55,719 bases of DNA, taken from the NCBI GenBank assembly GCA_032358255.1, contig JAULBX010025796.1:1-55719 (forward strand), given 5' to 3'. Position numbers and translations under genes: made by a program. The notes beneath the pieces are model-generated. The model was not told the DNA's origin, did no database searches, and saw nothing but the letters and a program-made list of their open reading frames with translations. The DNA comes from Heterotrichella gracilis (lineage: Eukaryota; Sar; Xanthophyceae; Tribonematales; Xanthonemataceae). Positions 22,144 through 33,000 of the stretch are shown piece after piece (position 1 is the stretch's first letter; each line of letters begins with the position of its first letter).

Positions 22144-24371
22144 ATGGTACACCGCACTGGCACCTGGTTGCTGGCACCCCTCCTGGCATGCCTGGCCCTG
22201 GCTCTTATCCGAGGCTCTTATGCAGCAACAGCAGCAAGCAAATCAGGTACCAAACCTCTCACACCCCACTGCACTGGCAGCGTGTCTTGCCGCTGTTTTG
22301 CTGTTTTCCCAGGTTGCACCACGCAGCATTCTTGACCTCTACCGTCCATCTTCCACTACATCGAATGTATTCAAAGAGCAATGAACCCACGTTGAAAGCT
22401 AGACCTTTCGCACCCGTTGGCCATCAAACCCACCCCTCCCACTTCGCCCCAGGCACCTGCATCTTCCTGAATGCGGCGGGCGCCGAGCTAAAAACCCTAG
22501 CCAAGGTCAACGTGTGTGAATGCTACGATGAGTGCAACGCTGACCTGGCGTGTGCTGGCCGCAAGTTCTGCGATGCATGCTGGGCGAACAAGGAGGCGGG
22601 TGCCTGTGCCGCCTCAGGCAGCGTGCCTGTGTTCCCCATGAACCGAGACAATGACTGCCTAGGTAAGGGTGTAGGGTTTATGAACAGGGACAATGACTGC
22701 CTAGGCAAGGGTTATGCATCAGTATGTGCCCCAAACCCTCATCGGATTCTGAAACCTCGCGCCGCCGAAACCGTGTTTCCAAGAACAGGAACGATGGCTG
22801 GCAAGAGCAATGCATCTGGGTGGCCAAATCTTTGACACGGAGAATGCACAGTATTCCATTCACACCTAGGGCCTGCAGGCTGAAAACCACGTCACTGAAG
22901 TAGCAGTATGTCATTGGGAGCTGTCCTTGCCAGACATTTCCTAACCGCACTCCCCACACCCATATGGCACACCACGCTCGTGATCACCCTCCCACACACA
23001 CCCCTCCTTGCAGATTGGCAGGTGCAGCTGTACCACCCCGCCTGCCCCACCACCCTGGCCTCGCAGTTCGTGACGCGCCCCTTGGACCAGGCGCTGGCAA
23101 CCGAGGCAGCAATCATTGGTGCGGCGCATGTGACCTGCACAATGCATGCTGCTGCCGGTTCATTGTGGCGCATGTATCTGTGAACTGAACGATGCATGCT
23201 GCCGGCGGTGACCAAACCCTTGTCAGAGTTGAACTGGTGGATGCTTTAACTCCTTGTTACGGCATCGACTCGAACCCTTGGTATAACAATGTCTCAAACC
23301 TTTGTTGGGGTACTGCTCCAAACCCTTGTTGCGGAGGTGTGCCACATAGCATTACGCATGCTGCCGGTCGTGCACATCACCCATGATCCCGGTAGGCTGT
23401 ATATCCTTGCATCTATCATGCTGATAAAGCAAAATGACCTGCATCGTTCATGCTGCAAATTGTGTGCGCATGCGCGCACCAGTGTACATTGCCGCGACTG
23501 ATCATCGCATGATGCTGCACCAGCTCATGCTGCTGATCGTATTCATCTGGGACACAGGATTCAGTTGGATGAAAGAAGAGCATACATCATTTGCAGCTAC
23601 GTCCCTTGATAAGTTTTACATCCTTTGCAAGCCCAAAAAAATTGCAAGGATTGGACTCTGACCTGCTGCTTGTGTGCCCTGCAGAGGCGCCTCCAGCACC
23701 CACCCGCAAGTTCAGCTTGTAAGTGCACCTGCATGTGGCTGTCTGTGTGCATGCAGTCGTTGGCCACTTGCACATGCTGCCAAGGGCTGGGTTACCATTG
23801 TTTGTTTGGCAAGTGCTGCATATACACACACGTGTGTGGGCATGGAATGCACTGCCAATTGGCCAGGCATTCTAGACATTGCTTGTAATCAGGGTGTGAA
23901 ATGCATACAGATACCAGTGGTGTACTATTAATAGTGCACTAATCATTGCTTTGTTCATGCCGACCACCACCTTCCAGCCTTTCCACCCAATTCCAGTCTG
24001 CCCACCGTGTATCCTATGAGCAGTGCATGGCATGTTCAAGTGTTCACTTATCACCATGCACGCGCACCCGATTTATCACGCTGCAATCATCTCCATAAAC
24101 CCTCCCCTCCCCTCCCCGCAGCTTCCCCAGCGGCCACACACCCTGGCAAGGACAGAACTACTTTTACAACCCCGACACCGGGGGCCTGACGGTGGGTGGC
24201 ATCATCGGCATCGTGGTGGCGGCAGTGACCCTGATGCTGTTTGTGGCGTCGGTGGTGTATGTGTACAAGGGCAGGAAGTCGCGTAAGAGCGGGGGGGGCC
24301 TGTCGGGTTTTGACAGGGAGATAGAGGCAACCACGCTGCGCGTGGGGCCCAGGTCGGATGACATCGACTAG
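22144..24371 (+). CDS. Cys-rich single-pass (type I) membrane protein, unknown function
   Basis: Five exons, 22144-22246, 22453-22662, 23014-23118, 23685-23718 and 24122-24371, with every junction in phase, give a complete 233-residue protein. Residues 1 to about 27 are a signal peptide (positive start, then WLLAPLLACLALALI, then SYA). The ectodomain holds ten Cys, most in a cluster reading NVCECYDECNADLACAGRKF followed by C-x-x-C spacing. A Phe/Tyr/Asn-rich stalk follows, then the transmembrane segment (GIIGIVVAAVTLMLFVASVV), a Y-K-G-R-K-S-R-K stop-transfer and a 35-residue tail. The even Cys count suggests disulfides. The function is not recognised; a small surface receptor or adhesion-type protein is possible. 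A TGTAA at about 24586, the usual green-algal poly(A) signal, lies 215 bases past the stop. Confidence 0.8.
22680..22711 (+). repeat. In-frame copy of exon 2 end with GC-type donor
   Basis: This repeats the last 25 bases of exon 2 and its donor at a 42-base offset (14 codons). The copied donor starts GCAAGG instead of GTAAGG. TGTAGGGTTT lies between the copies. The frame is open across both, so use of the second site would insert 14 residues. Confidence 0.8.
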
Positions 24372-24846
24372 GGCAAAATCTACGAATTTCTGAGGGCTAA
24401 CGATTACAGTACGCCTTAGGTAGCTCAAGGGCTTGGCAAAGAGCACCAGCTTATGCAACATCCTTGTCATTGACAATCTAATTATTGAATCTCAAAACTG
24501 CAGCAAAAGAATATTTTGCATTGAAATGGCAGCTATCTAAGGTAGTAGGAAAGTATTGGTATGAGGAACTCAAAACTGTCTTGTATTGTAAGTGGTTTGG
24601 TTAGCCATGGCAGCCCAGAACACTATGGCATCAATTATGGGCAATGCGGAGCAGTCAATAAAATTTTAGAGTGGAAGTTGGAACGCATGTGATTAACTTA
24701 TTAACTGCCTTGGGCAATTGTGATAATTAGTGCGCTCTTTCAGCCAATGATCCCTCCATGGATGGATGCTCCAGCATGGAAATGACGGTACCCTTGCCCA
24801 CCACAGCCTCCACTATTTCTCATGGCTTGAGCTCTTGTGCGCCCTT
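24372..24846. other. Convergent intergenic region
   Basis: These are the 3' flanks of the Cys-rich protein (+) and the fibrillin (-). I see no gene. Confidence 0.6.
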
Positions 24847-26461
24847 TCAGCCGCTGGTCCCTGCCACCCTGCGCGCCGCAATGTTGCTGTCCAGGGGAGG
24901 GAACTTGAACACCACCAGGTCCTGGTCAAGGTAGAGCACAGGGAAGGTGGCAAACTGGGGGAGGAATGCCGCACGCCCTGCTGCCTGCACTGCCTTGTCT
25001 ACCAAGCTGGCCTCGCCCTCTGCTTCGGAAGCAGTGCCTGCAGCAATGGAACAACCTTGAGTGCACTCTCTTCCATGAAGCAGTGCCTTCAGCATTAAGG
25101 GCCTGGCGCCGAAGCCCACCAAGGCATGACACCTTGGTACCATACCGTATGCATGCGTAACGCATGCATGACCAATTTCTTACTTTTATTGTACTTTTTT
25201 ACATTACAAGTTCAATACATTAATTTGTGCTGTTTTAACTTGGCATTTAAAATTTTAAATGCTTGGCATGTTCGCGTGCCACTTTTGAAAAAGCCTCGTC
25301 ACCTGTTGGTTGCACTGCCCCCAGCACCGGCCGCAGCGCATCCGCACCCGCATCCCACCAGAAGCGGTCAAACAGCACCTTCACCGCCCCCTCCCCTGAC
25401 ACCTGCAGCTGCCCCGAGGAGCTCAGCCAGCCCTTGCCCAGCAGGGGGGCATCATAGGCAACGTTGCTGACAAGGGCGGTGCCGGTCAAGGTGTAGCGTA
25501 TGGGGGCAAAGCGGCTGCCTAGTGACGCTGACAGGGAGGCGATGTGGGGTGCGTAAAACACCTGCAGGGAGCAAGGCCGCAGCTCAGGTTATTTTCATTT
25601 GGAGTTGCTCGGTGACAGCAGCAATCTTCTCCATGGTTCTTGGGCTGTATGCAGCTTGAATCAGCCTTGTATGCAAATGCGACTGTCTTCCTTAACATTC
25701 TTCCCCATTCAGGCAACTCATTATATGGAAAACACCGAGATCCATTGTGCATCCGTATCCAGCAGTTGATAACTCAGCAAGCCCGCTTGCCGCCCACCAG
25801 TGTTTGCCTGATGGCTACACCCATGAACTTGTCAGTACAGTGGCATAAAACCCTTGCACCCACCTCCCATGTCCCTTGACCAAGCTTGAATGATTCGGTG
25901 GCAGCGTTGGTGTTGGTTTCAATGAGGCGTGCAACAGCTGGCCCCAGCTCAGCCCCTGGCTGGTAGAAGCTGGCACCCTGGTCGAGCAGGGTTAGCACCT
26001 GGCAGGTCACAATAGCAAGGTAAGTTAGGTACCGTGCCCTTCAGCAAAGCAAGAATTGTACTCAGGCTTACACGAGGCCAATGCTGGTACCACTTGCCAA
26101 GTGCAAACCATTGAAATCGGTGACCCACGAGCTCTGTTACCTTAGTCTTGGCTGACAAGTTTGTTGACTGGCCCACTGCCGTTTCCAAGCCCCCTCTTTG
26201 AGCGCTGCTGCCCAGCACCAGTAGCCTGTTGCTGACCCTGTGGGTGGTAAGCTGGAGCTTGCCAGTGCCTGCCACTCCACTGTACAACCTGTTTGCGCTG
26301 CTGATCGTACTCTGTTTCGCACCCACAAGCTGATCCGCTGCGCCAGCTTGGTAAAACAGCTGTGGGGCCATGTGGAAGGCTCTAGTACTGGTGGGCTGTG
26401 TGCAGAGGTGTGTGGTCAGGGAGGCATGATGAGAGGGAGGCTGGAACTCGACAGGGATCAT
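24847..26461 (-). CDS. Plastid lipid-associated protein / fibrillin family
   Basis: Exons 26141-26461, 25864-25998, 25303-25561 and 24847-25037, phases agreeing, give 301 residues from the first ATG (26461); a second ATG at 26371 would give 271. The mature part carries the PAP/fibrillin pattern: a helical N-terminus (RLLVLGSSAQRGGLETAV), GQGTWEVFYAPHI, YTLTGTALVSNVAYD, GWLSSSGQLQVSG, VLFDRFWWD, and the closing FPVLYLDQDLVVFKFPP. Fibrillins are lipocalin-like proteins that bind lipids in plastoglobules and thylakoids. The Ser/Thr/Ala-rich start with few acids fits a chloroplast transit peptide. The C-terminal D-Q-D-L strand replaces the usual D-E-D-L. The subfamily cannot be set by eye. It is divergent from VPS2 on the right. 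Confidence 0.85.
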
Positions 26462-27138
26462 TTGTCCTCAATTGAAGTAATTCCTGTTCGACAAAGCCTT
26501 AGTGCTCACGATAGGCTGATCATACTCGGGTGGGGCGACGCATGTACTGTTCACTTTGGGGTTGTGCCTAGGTTCGTGCTCTCACATGCCACGTCATGCC
26601 ACTGCCAGCAAAGTCATTGCTCACCTCCTGCAAAGGGATGGCAAGCTGCACCAACACGGCTTGGGAGGGACTATTGCAGCAACACTTTGCCTTTGCAGGT
26701 TCAGCACGTATTGACTTGAGCTAGCGCCCAGTCCTTGGCCTTGTGGGTAACTGCTACTTTTAGGGCAACGGGCAGGAACGAGGGCGCACGCGAGTACCTG
26801 CTGAAGTGGCTTCATAGGCTCTAGGTGTTGTGAAATACACGCTGTTGGTGTACTCTTTTATCTTGCATTCTATCGCACGCCCACTCCACAACCGCTAGCC
26901 TACGCTGCTACCCCATCGTGTTGTCCTCGCAGCTACCATTTGCATGCATATAGACACATAACCTCCACGACTTTCGACTTGAACAAAGCCCAAGCTCATA
27001 AACTCAACTCGAAACCATCTTGCAACTGGGTAGTGCTCCTACGTAACCCAAGAACGGTATCACTTACAGTTGGTCGAGAGATCAAAATCTCCGACAGGCA
27101 GCAAATTGCTTATTGAGACTCAGCACACACCCGCCAAG
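26462..27138. promoter_or_regulatory. Shared divergent promoter region of fibrillin and VPS2
   Basis: These 677 bases separate two start codons on opposite strands. No conserved element could be identified by eye. A short additional 5' exon of the fibrillin could lie here, but I found none I could support. Confidence 0.4.
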
Positions 27139-29641
27139 ATGAGTTGGCTTTTCGGCAAGAAGAAGACACCGGCAGGTATGTTCTACACACCACTGCTTGT
27201 GGACGGTTGGTGGAGAGTGGTGTTGCTGAGTTTGTGCAACCCCGCCCACAGAGCTCCTCCGGGAGAACAAGCGCATGCTTGACAAAGCCATTCGAGACCT
27301 GGACCGGGAACGGACGGGCCTGCAAAACCAGGAGAAGAAAGTGGTGATGGAGATAAAGAAGATGGCAAAGGAGGGGCAGATGGTACGCTGTGGGTTGGTG
27401 GGGGTTGGTCATGGCACCCACTGGGCACCTCCTCAACCCTAGGTGGTCAAGTGCCCTCTTGCTAAGGCCTGCTTGAACTCCCATACTCCATGTGTGTAAT
27501 ATTCGGTAGATGACCATCTGTTCACTGCCTTGCTATGAGCAAGGTTCTGCATGCCATGTGGCGCATGTGTGCGGGTGCCCGCTCACTCCCTGCTGCCTTC
27601 CACAGGATGCTGTCAAGGTCATGGCGAAGTCGCTGGTGCGCAACCGGCATGCGGTCACGAAGCTATACGGGCTCAAGTCGCAGCTGCAAGCTATATCACT
27701 TCGCCTGGCGGTGCGCATCAAACCCTGCCTTGTGCATGAACCTGCTGAAAATGTCACACAGCAGCGAGCCCTGCAGTGGCAAACACCGCCATAGTGATGT
27801 GGGCAGCCAAGCACTGCCAAGTGTGCTCGTGGATGAGCTGCGCTGAAAACTGCTTGCCCGGATAACCCGTGGTCCTAGGGTGTTTCAATTTCATCGCATG
27901 CTCTAGAGTGGTCAGCGTTTAGAACCACGAGCTGCCGCCTTGCCAGGCACCTTGCACCTGCACTCTCTTGGGGTGATGCAACTTGTAGTTGAACCTACCT
28001 CCCTTTACATTATCCCCTCGCCTTGGACTCCCCTCCCAGCACATACACCTTTACGCACCTGGCATGGGTGCATGGCGTCCGGTCGCCACTAGCGGGCAGC
28101 ATGCCTGCCTGCCCCCAGCCCCACCCCTCGTTCGTGCCGCCCCTCTACTGAAATGGGACCCGCTTGCTGCTGTAGCTTTACATGCCTCCCCCCCCCTTGC
28201 AGACGCTCAAGTCCACCGCTGCCATGGCTGACGCCATGAAGGGCGCCACCAAGGCCATGGGCATGATGAGCAAGCAGCTCAACATGCCCGCCCTGCAGAA
28301 GATCATGCGCGAGTTTGAGATGCAGAATGAGAAGATGGAGATGACCAGCGAGATGATGGGAGACGCGGTGGACGACGCATTCGAGGTGGGTGGGGCAGGC
28401 ACCTAGGGACTAGGGTTTAGTGAGAGGGTTTTAGAGCACACTGTAGAGAGGCATGTATGGGCCGACGCGGTGGACAATGCATCCAAAATGGGCGGGGAAG
28501 GTGAGCATGGCGACCTCCATGGACCCCCAGTGCCAGCGGTTAAAGGTTTTGCCAAGGGTCTGATGGGCGTGTGTATCAGAGATGGGTTTGGGCAGGCAAA
28601 GGTAGGGCAGGTGGGTGTAGGTTTTGTCATGGGATTTTACTGGTGGCACGGGCAGCGTGGTGGATGGGAAGCATGTTGTGTTTGCAAGATTGGCGTTGAT
28701 GTATGCGGGGGGGCTGTGTGCAATCGATCATTCAGGTGAATCGGCATCACTTGTTCAGTTGAAGCATTGAAGCCCAATTCATCCATGTCCTGCGCCTTTA
28801 GTGGTATGCATTGCACACGCTGCACCAAAGCAAAGCATTCACCTTTGCTTACATATAAATGCCTGACATCTAATCTGACCTCCACTATTCTTCCCAATTG
28901 ACCCTTTATCCGTGTGCATATCTACCCAAATGCCTACATCTTTGGTACGCCTGCAGAACGAGGGCGAGGAGGAGGAGTCTGACGAGCTGGTGAGCCAGGT
29001 GCTTGATGAGATAGGCATCAACCTGGACATATCCATGGCAAAGGTGCCGGGACAGGCACAGGCGCAGGCGCAGGCGGCGCCCGCAGCGCCGGTGGCGGAG
29101 CCTGCAATGGGGGCGGACGCAGGGCTAGAGGACGACCTGCAGGTGGGTAGCTGGACCTCGCCTGCGTGCATAGATTGCTGGGGTGGTTGCTGCTTGGCTT
29201 GGCTGTTTGGGACGCAGGGGTTGGGACGGTCTGCATGTGGGTGGTGCTGGGGTGGCTTGAGGAATGCTGGAGGGGTTGTCTCTATGGTTAGGGTTTAGGG
29301 GTAGGGTTCAGGGTGATGCAAACGCGTAGGTTGCCTGGGGCAGGGTGCGCCTTGGCCTCAAAGGGGCCACAAGGTGTGGAAAGGGTCACCGCGGCTGGGT
29401 TGGTCATGAGGGGCATGCAGTTTGCATGTGCATGCTTCAGTTGCATTGCCGTGGCTGCCGAGTCGGGTGAGCAAGACGGGAAGGAAACATGAGCATGCTA
29501 GTTTAGAGTTTGGGGTTGGATTTGGCTTGCATGCCATGCCAAAGCTTGCGATCTGCATGTGGATGTGGGAGCTGAGTTGTGAGCCTGAGGAATGGCTGTG
29601 TGTGGTTGCAGGCGCGGTTGAATAACCTACGGAAGCAGTAA
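27139..29641 (+). CDS. VPS2: ESCRT-III subunit VPS2 / CHMP2
   Basis: Six exons, 27139-27175, 27252-27382, 27606-27710, 28203-28385, 28957-29142 and 29612-29641, all in phase, give a complete 223-residue protein, the usual length. It starts MSWLFGKKKTPAELLREN, as VPS2 proteins do. It continues with the basic helix 1 (RMLDKAIRDLDRERTGLQ), helix 2 (MAKEGQM...LVRNRHAV), QLNMPALQKIMREFEMQNEK, and the acidic C-terminal half. The end LEDDLQARLNNLRKQ matches the MIT-interacting motif (D/E-x-x-L-x-x-R-L-x-x-L-R/K) that recruits VPS4. It is cytosolic and assembles on endosomal membranes for multivesicular body sorting and membrane scission. A Gln/Ala repeat (QAQAQAQA) sits before the MIM. Confidence 0.97.
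28463..28500 (+). repeat. Intronic copy of VPS2 exon 4 end
   Basis: This repeats GACGCGGTGGACGACGCAT-type sequence and donor context of exon 4 (original 28362-28397) at a 101-base offset. A tract containing TAGGGTTTAG lies between the copies. The copied donor is changed (ATGGGC), so it is probably dead. Confidence 0.75.
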
Positions 29642-30386
29642 ATCGGTCAGCGCTGACAGTCGCAGAATGTTTTGGGTCCGACAGCTCAACAGTGGAACCC
29701 TAGCAGGCAACAATGATTTTTAGGAGGTCAAACCAACTCCTGGGAGGCCACATGGCAACATGCAGCTTGAGCGTAATTCAGCATGAGCCTGCTGGGCGCA
29801 TTCGCACGCTTACATCGTTCTATCTTCCACTTGTCAACTGTCAACCAGATGGGCAGCAGGAGTTTGGCTGCTAGCCAAAAGCAAACACGACTGTGCAGTT
29901 GTAGAAAGGGGGGCAGCTGGGGGGTTGCGTGATGCTGTGCCCACAGCAGCTATTGCGTTATGTACAATACAGTACCAGTTTTCTCAGCACCCATGTTGTA
30001 GCCTGGGCCATGCGGGTCTACCTGCCCTTGCTAAGGCTTGGTGTTGGAACCATTGAACAAAGGCGTGCAGATCGATGGGCACTGTGCGTCCGTATGCTTG
30101 TTTGTTTTGTAAGAGCCCAGATTATAGTATTTTCCATCCTCTATACGCTACTGCACATGGCATGGAGTGGACTGAAACAGACCTGCTTTCAGTTTAGGGT
30201 TTAGAAAACCCCAAAGCCTCTAAATTGTAGGGTCTCAGAAAACCCTAAGCAGGCAGCCGAGTAACTCCGAAACTGGCTCCGAAACGGTTCGTATACAAAG
30301 GCTGGGCAACAGACGACGTAACAACACTCGATACAGCGCTACTGTTGGCAGCCCTGGTTCCAATCGGGCCAGTCCCCCCCACCCTG
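29642..30386. other. Intergenic between VPS2 and Psb27
   Basis: This is the 3' flank of VPS2 and the promoter of Psb27, both rightward. At 30190-30250 telomere-like TTTAGGGTTTAG and CCCTAA tracts occur in opposite orientation about 40 bases apart. I see no gene. Confidence 0.55.
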
Positions 30387-31684
30387 ATGCATGCCACACA
30401 CACATCGCTGAGTGGGTGCGCACGAGTGAACCCCCTACCCCGCCACGCAATGTTCGCTGGGGTGGTCCACCCTCCCATCTCAGTTCCCATCCGTACCACC
30501 GAGCGCCCCCAAGACAAGCCCTTCAAACTCAGCGCCAGCCCCCGCCAGGTGCACGACTTCGCCAAGGAGGTTGCAACCTCTCCCGAGGATGGGGCCAGTC
30601 GTCGCGAGGTGCTCGCCATCGCCATGTGCGTGGCAGCAGCTGCAGTGGCAGCACCTGAACCCGCCTCTGCCACATCCGACAGGGAGCTGATGAAGAACTA
30701 CCCGGTGGTGACCTCCAGGCTCCACGGGATGCTGGAGGACATGCTGAGCATGGAGGTTGGCCCGGAGAGGACGGCGATGGTGGGGGAGCTCAAGACCATG
30801 AGCAACCAGTGAGTGGGGGTGTCGCGACTAGGGCAAGGGATTGATGCTGGTGATCTGCCTCGCAGCCTAGGGGTGGGACGGGTTTAGGAGTTGGGTATTG
30901 CCTCCTTTGTTGCTTTGAACCTTTCCTGGTCGCCCTGTGTGTGTGAGGCTTCTGCCGGTTGAAAATTGTTTGCGGTTTGCATTTGCTGGCGTGGCATGTC
31001 GTGGTTTGGGTGCACGAGCTCAGGGCTGACCTTGTGTGCTGCCGAAAGTCTCGCCTCTGAGTTCCTTGTTCCTGAACGAGCTTACTTTCGGTGCAATTGC
31101 AGTTTCAAGTGTGCCCATCACAGGTGACCTTGTCACGCAGCACTGCAGCACTTGCATCGTTGCATGGTCAGTCACTCCAATGTTGCTGTGCCGCAGGTGG
31201 GTCGCTGACTACCGCCGGCTGATCTCGATGAAGCGAAGAAGCTTTTCGGAGACCTACGGTGAGAACCCAGATCACGGGCACTGCGTTTGGTCCAGTCACG
31301 CCATCCACACCGATTGGAACCTTGGCCACAAGCCCTTGTCCTTGTGTATGACCACCCACCTATGAGGGGCCACTGCATGCACTATCCCAAGTCTCTTACT
31401 CCAGCAAGGTCAAGCACTTGGCATTGCAAGCGTTGAGGTGCCACGCATCTTTGTACTATTGGCAAGTCAGCCTACTGTGCAGTGCATTCAACTCAGGATT
31501 CAGCAGCCCTTGCACCAGGATCCTGCAGGATTCAACAACCCGTTTCCCCCCTGCAGCCGTTGTGAACAGCCTGACTGGCCACATGGCCACCTTTGGACCT
31601 GACCGCGCGCTGCCACCCAAGCTCACTGCCTCCATCCACAAGCGCCTGGCCTCCGCTGAGCTGGCGCTGAAGAGGGAGGCCTGA
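30387..31684 (+). CDS. PSB27: Photosystem II assembly/repair factor Psb27
   Basis: Exons 30387-30808, 31197-31258 and 31557-31684, phases agreeing, give 203 residues. I chose the ATG at 30387. The first 100 or so residues are a bipartite transit sequence: a chloroplast-type start, then twin Arg (ASRREV), a hydrophobic core (VLAIAMCVAAAAVAA) and an Ala-x-Ala site (PASA), typical of Tat-dependent thylakoid lumen import. The mature part shows the Psb27 four-helix pattern with MSNQWVADYRRLISM, AVVNSLTGHMATFGP and the end LASAELALKREA. Psb27 binds CP43 on the lumenal side during PSII assembly and repair. I cannot decide between the H1 and H2 (LPA19) forms by eye. Confidence 0.88.
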
Positions 31685-33000
31685 GCCACCAAATTTTCGC
31701 TTTCAACAGCGGCCTGGAGGGAGGTGTGAGCCAATGCATTGCGCTTGAAACAGCGGTCTGGAGGGAGGCATGGGCCTGGAGGGACGCGTGGGCCTGGAGG
31801 GAAGCGTGGGCCTGGAGGGAAGCGTGGGCCTGGAGGGAAGCGTGGGCCAATGGAGACTGTGAGCACGGTGGGCAGGGCTATGGCAGTGTGACCCTCCCAA
31901 ATGAAACGGTATTGTACTATGATGGGAAAATGTAGTATATGGGGTGGAATCAACCGCGTGCAGCTGTTACCAACCCCAGTTCTGGCTGACGTTGCTGGGG
32001 AGGCAGCTGAATGCACTACTGTACGAGAAGAAAACCGAGACAGGCCGTATTTTGCTTTGAATCCGATGTTGCTGCGCATAGGCAGTGTTTCTGCAGCACA
32101 GTTTCAGAACGCTGTATCAAAACTTTAGTCTTTTCAAGCGTGGTGGTTGGGTCACGCTGGCTCAGCAACTCGCGATTCCATCCGTGAGAACTAACAGTAC
32201 TTGGCAGTGCTGTGGATGCATACTAGCTTTGGTGGGTTCCAGCAACCTGGTAACTGAAGAACTGTACTCAGCTGTTGTGCGGCTTGTAGAAAAGGTATGA
32301 GTGAACCATGGTGCAGCACCCTTGTGTTTTGGCAACCCGCACCGGCTGAGCTGAGTTGTGTACGCAATGTACTATAATATATTTTTACTGAAGGTAATTG
32401 TCGGCAGAATGCACATTATGCATGCAAGCTGTCAACACTGCAGCCTGCGGGTAACCCGTTGCTGGTACGATTGTAGACCACAATTGGATGTGGAACAATT
32501 GCTGAAAATTTACAATCATCCAGGACCTGCAATGCACACTCAGTCTGACGTGTAAACTGTGACAGTCGAGAATGTTTCAGCAGCCTGCGGCAGCATGGCA
32601 CTGAGTTGCCATACCAGCCATGCGGTGGCAGTCAGACCCGGCAGTGACTGGGCCAGGCGCCACTGCAGCATGCTGCAATGGCCTCCAAGGAACAATTGTT
32701 ACAGCCACTTGTTGTTGAAGCAAGTTGTGGAATCCCTGGACCTGGACCTGGTGTGGCCCTGTAGCAACTGGCAGCGCCAAATTGGCAATGGTACACCATG
32801 TTCCAAGAAGTTCCAATCCCCCAAAAGTGTGGCGGGAGTGCAGGCCGCCTAGGGGCGGCCTCTGGCAGCCTGCATATTCCATGCGCGCCTGTGCATACCA
32901 AACACTGCGCCACCAACTAATCTACCATACCCTAGGGTACCCGCCCAGTACAAAGCTCAGCACCAGTGGCGCGCCAGCCCCTGTGTTAGGGTAACCCCGC
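31685..33000. other. Convergent intergenic region
   Basis: This lies between Psb27 (+) and Tim21 (-). It contains an 18-base minisatellite near its left end, and otherwise only short frames that I consider non-coding. Confidence 0.55.
31708..31848. repeat. 18-base minisatellite just after the Psb27 stop
   Basis: About five tandem copies of GCGTGGGCCTGGAGGGAA with variants, preceded by a larger decayed duplication of the GCGGYCTGGAGGGAGG-type unit. It starts within 25-70 bases of the Psb27 stop, so it is probably part of its 3' UTR. Confidence 0.9.

Noticed and set aside
21860..22384. His-rich plus-strand frames over the CAC repeat
   Set aside because: They are translations of a simple trinucleotide repeat; the real start of the neighbouring gene is the signal peptide ATG at 22144.
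32559..32916. Short frames on both strands downstream of Tim21
   Set aside because: No family pattern, both strands equally open, lying in the convergent 3' region.
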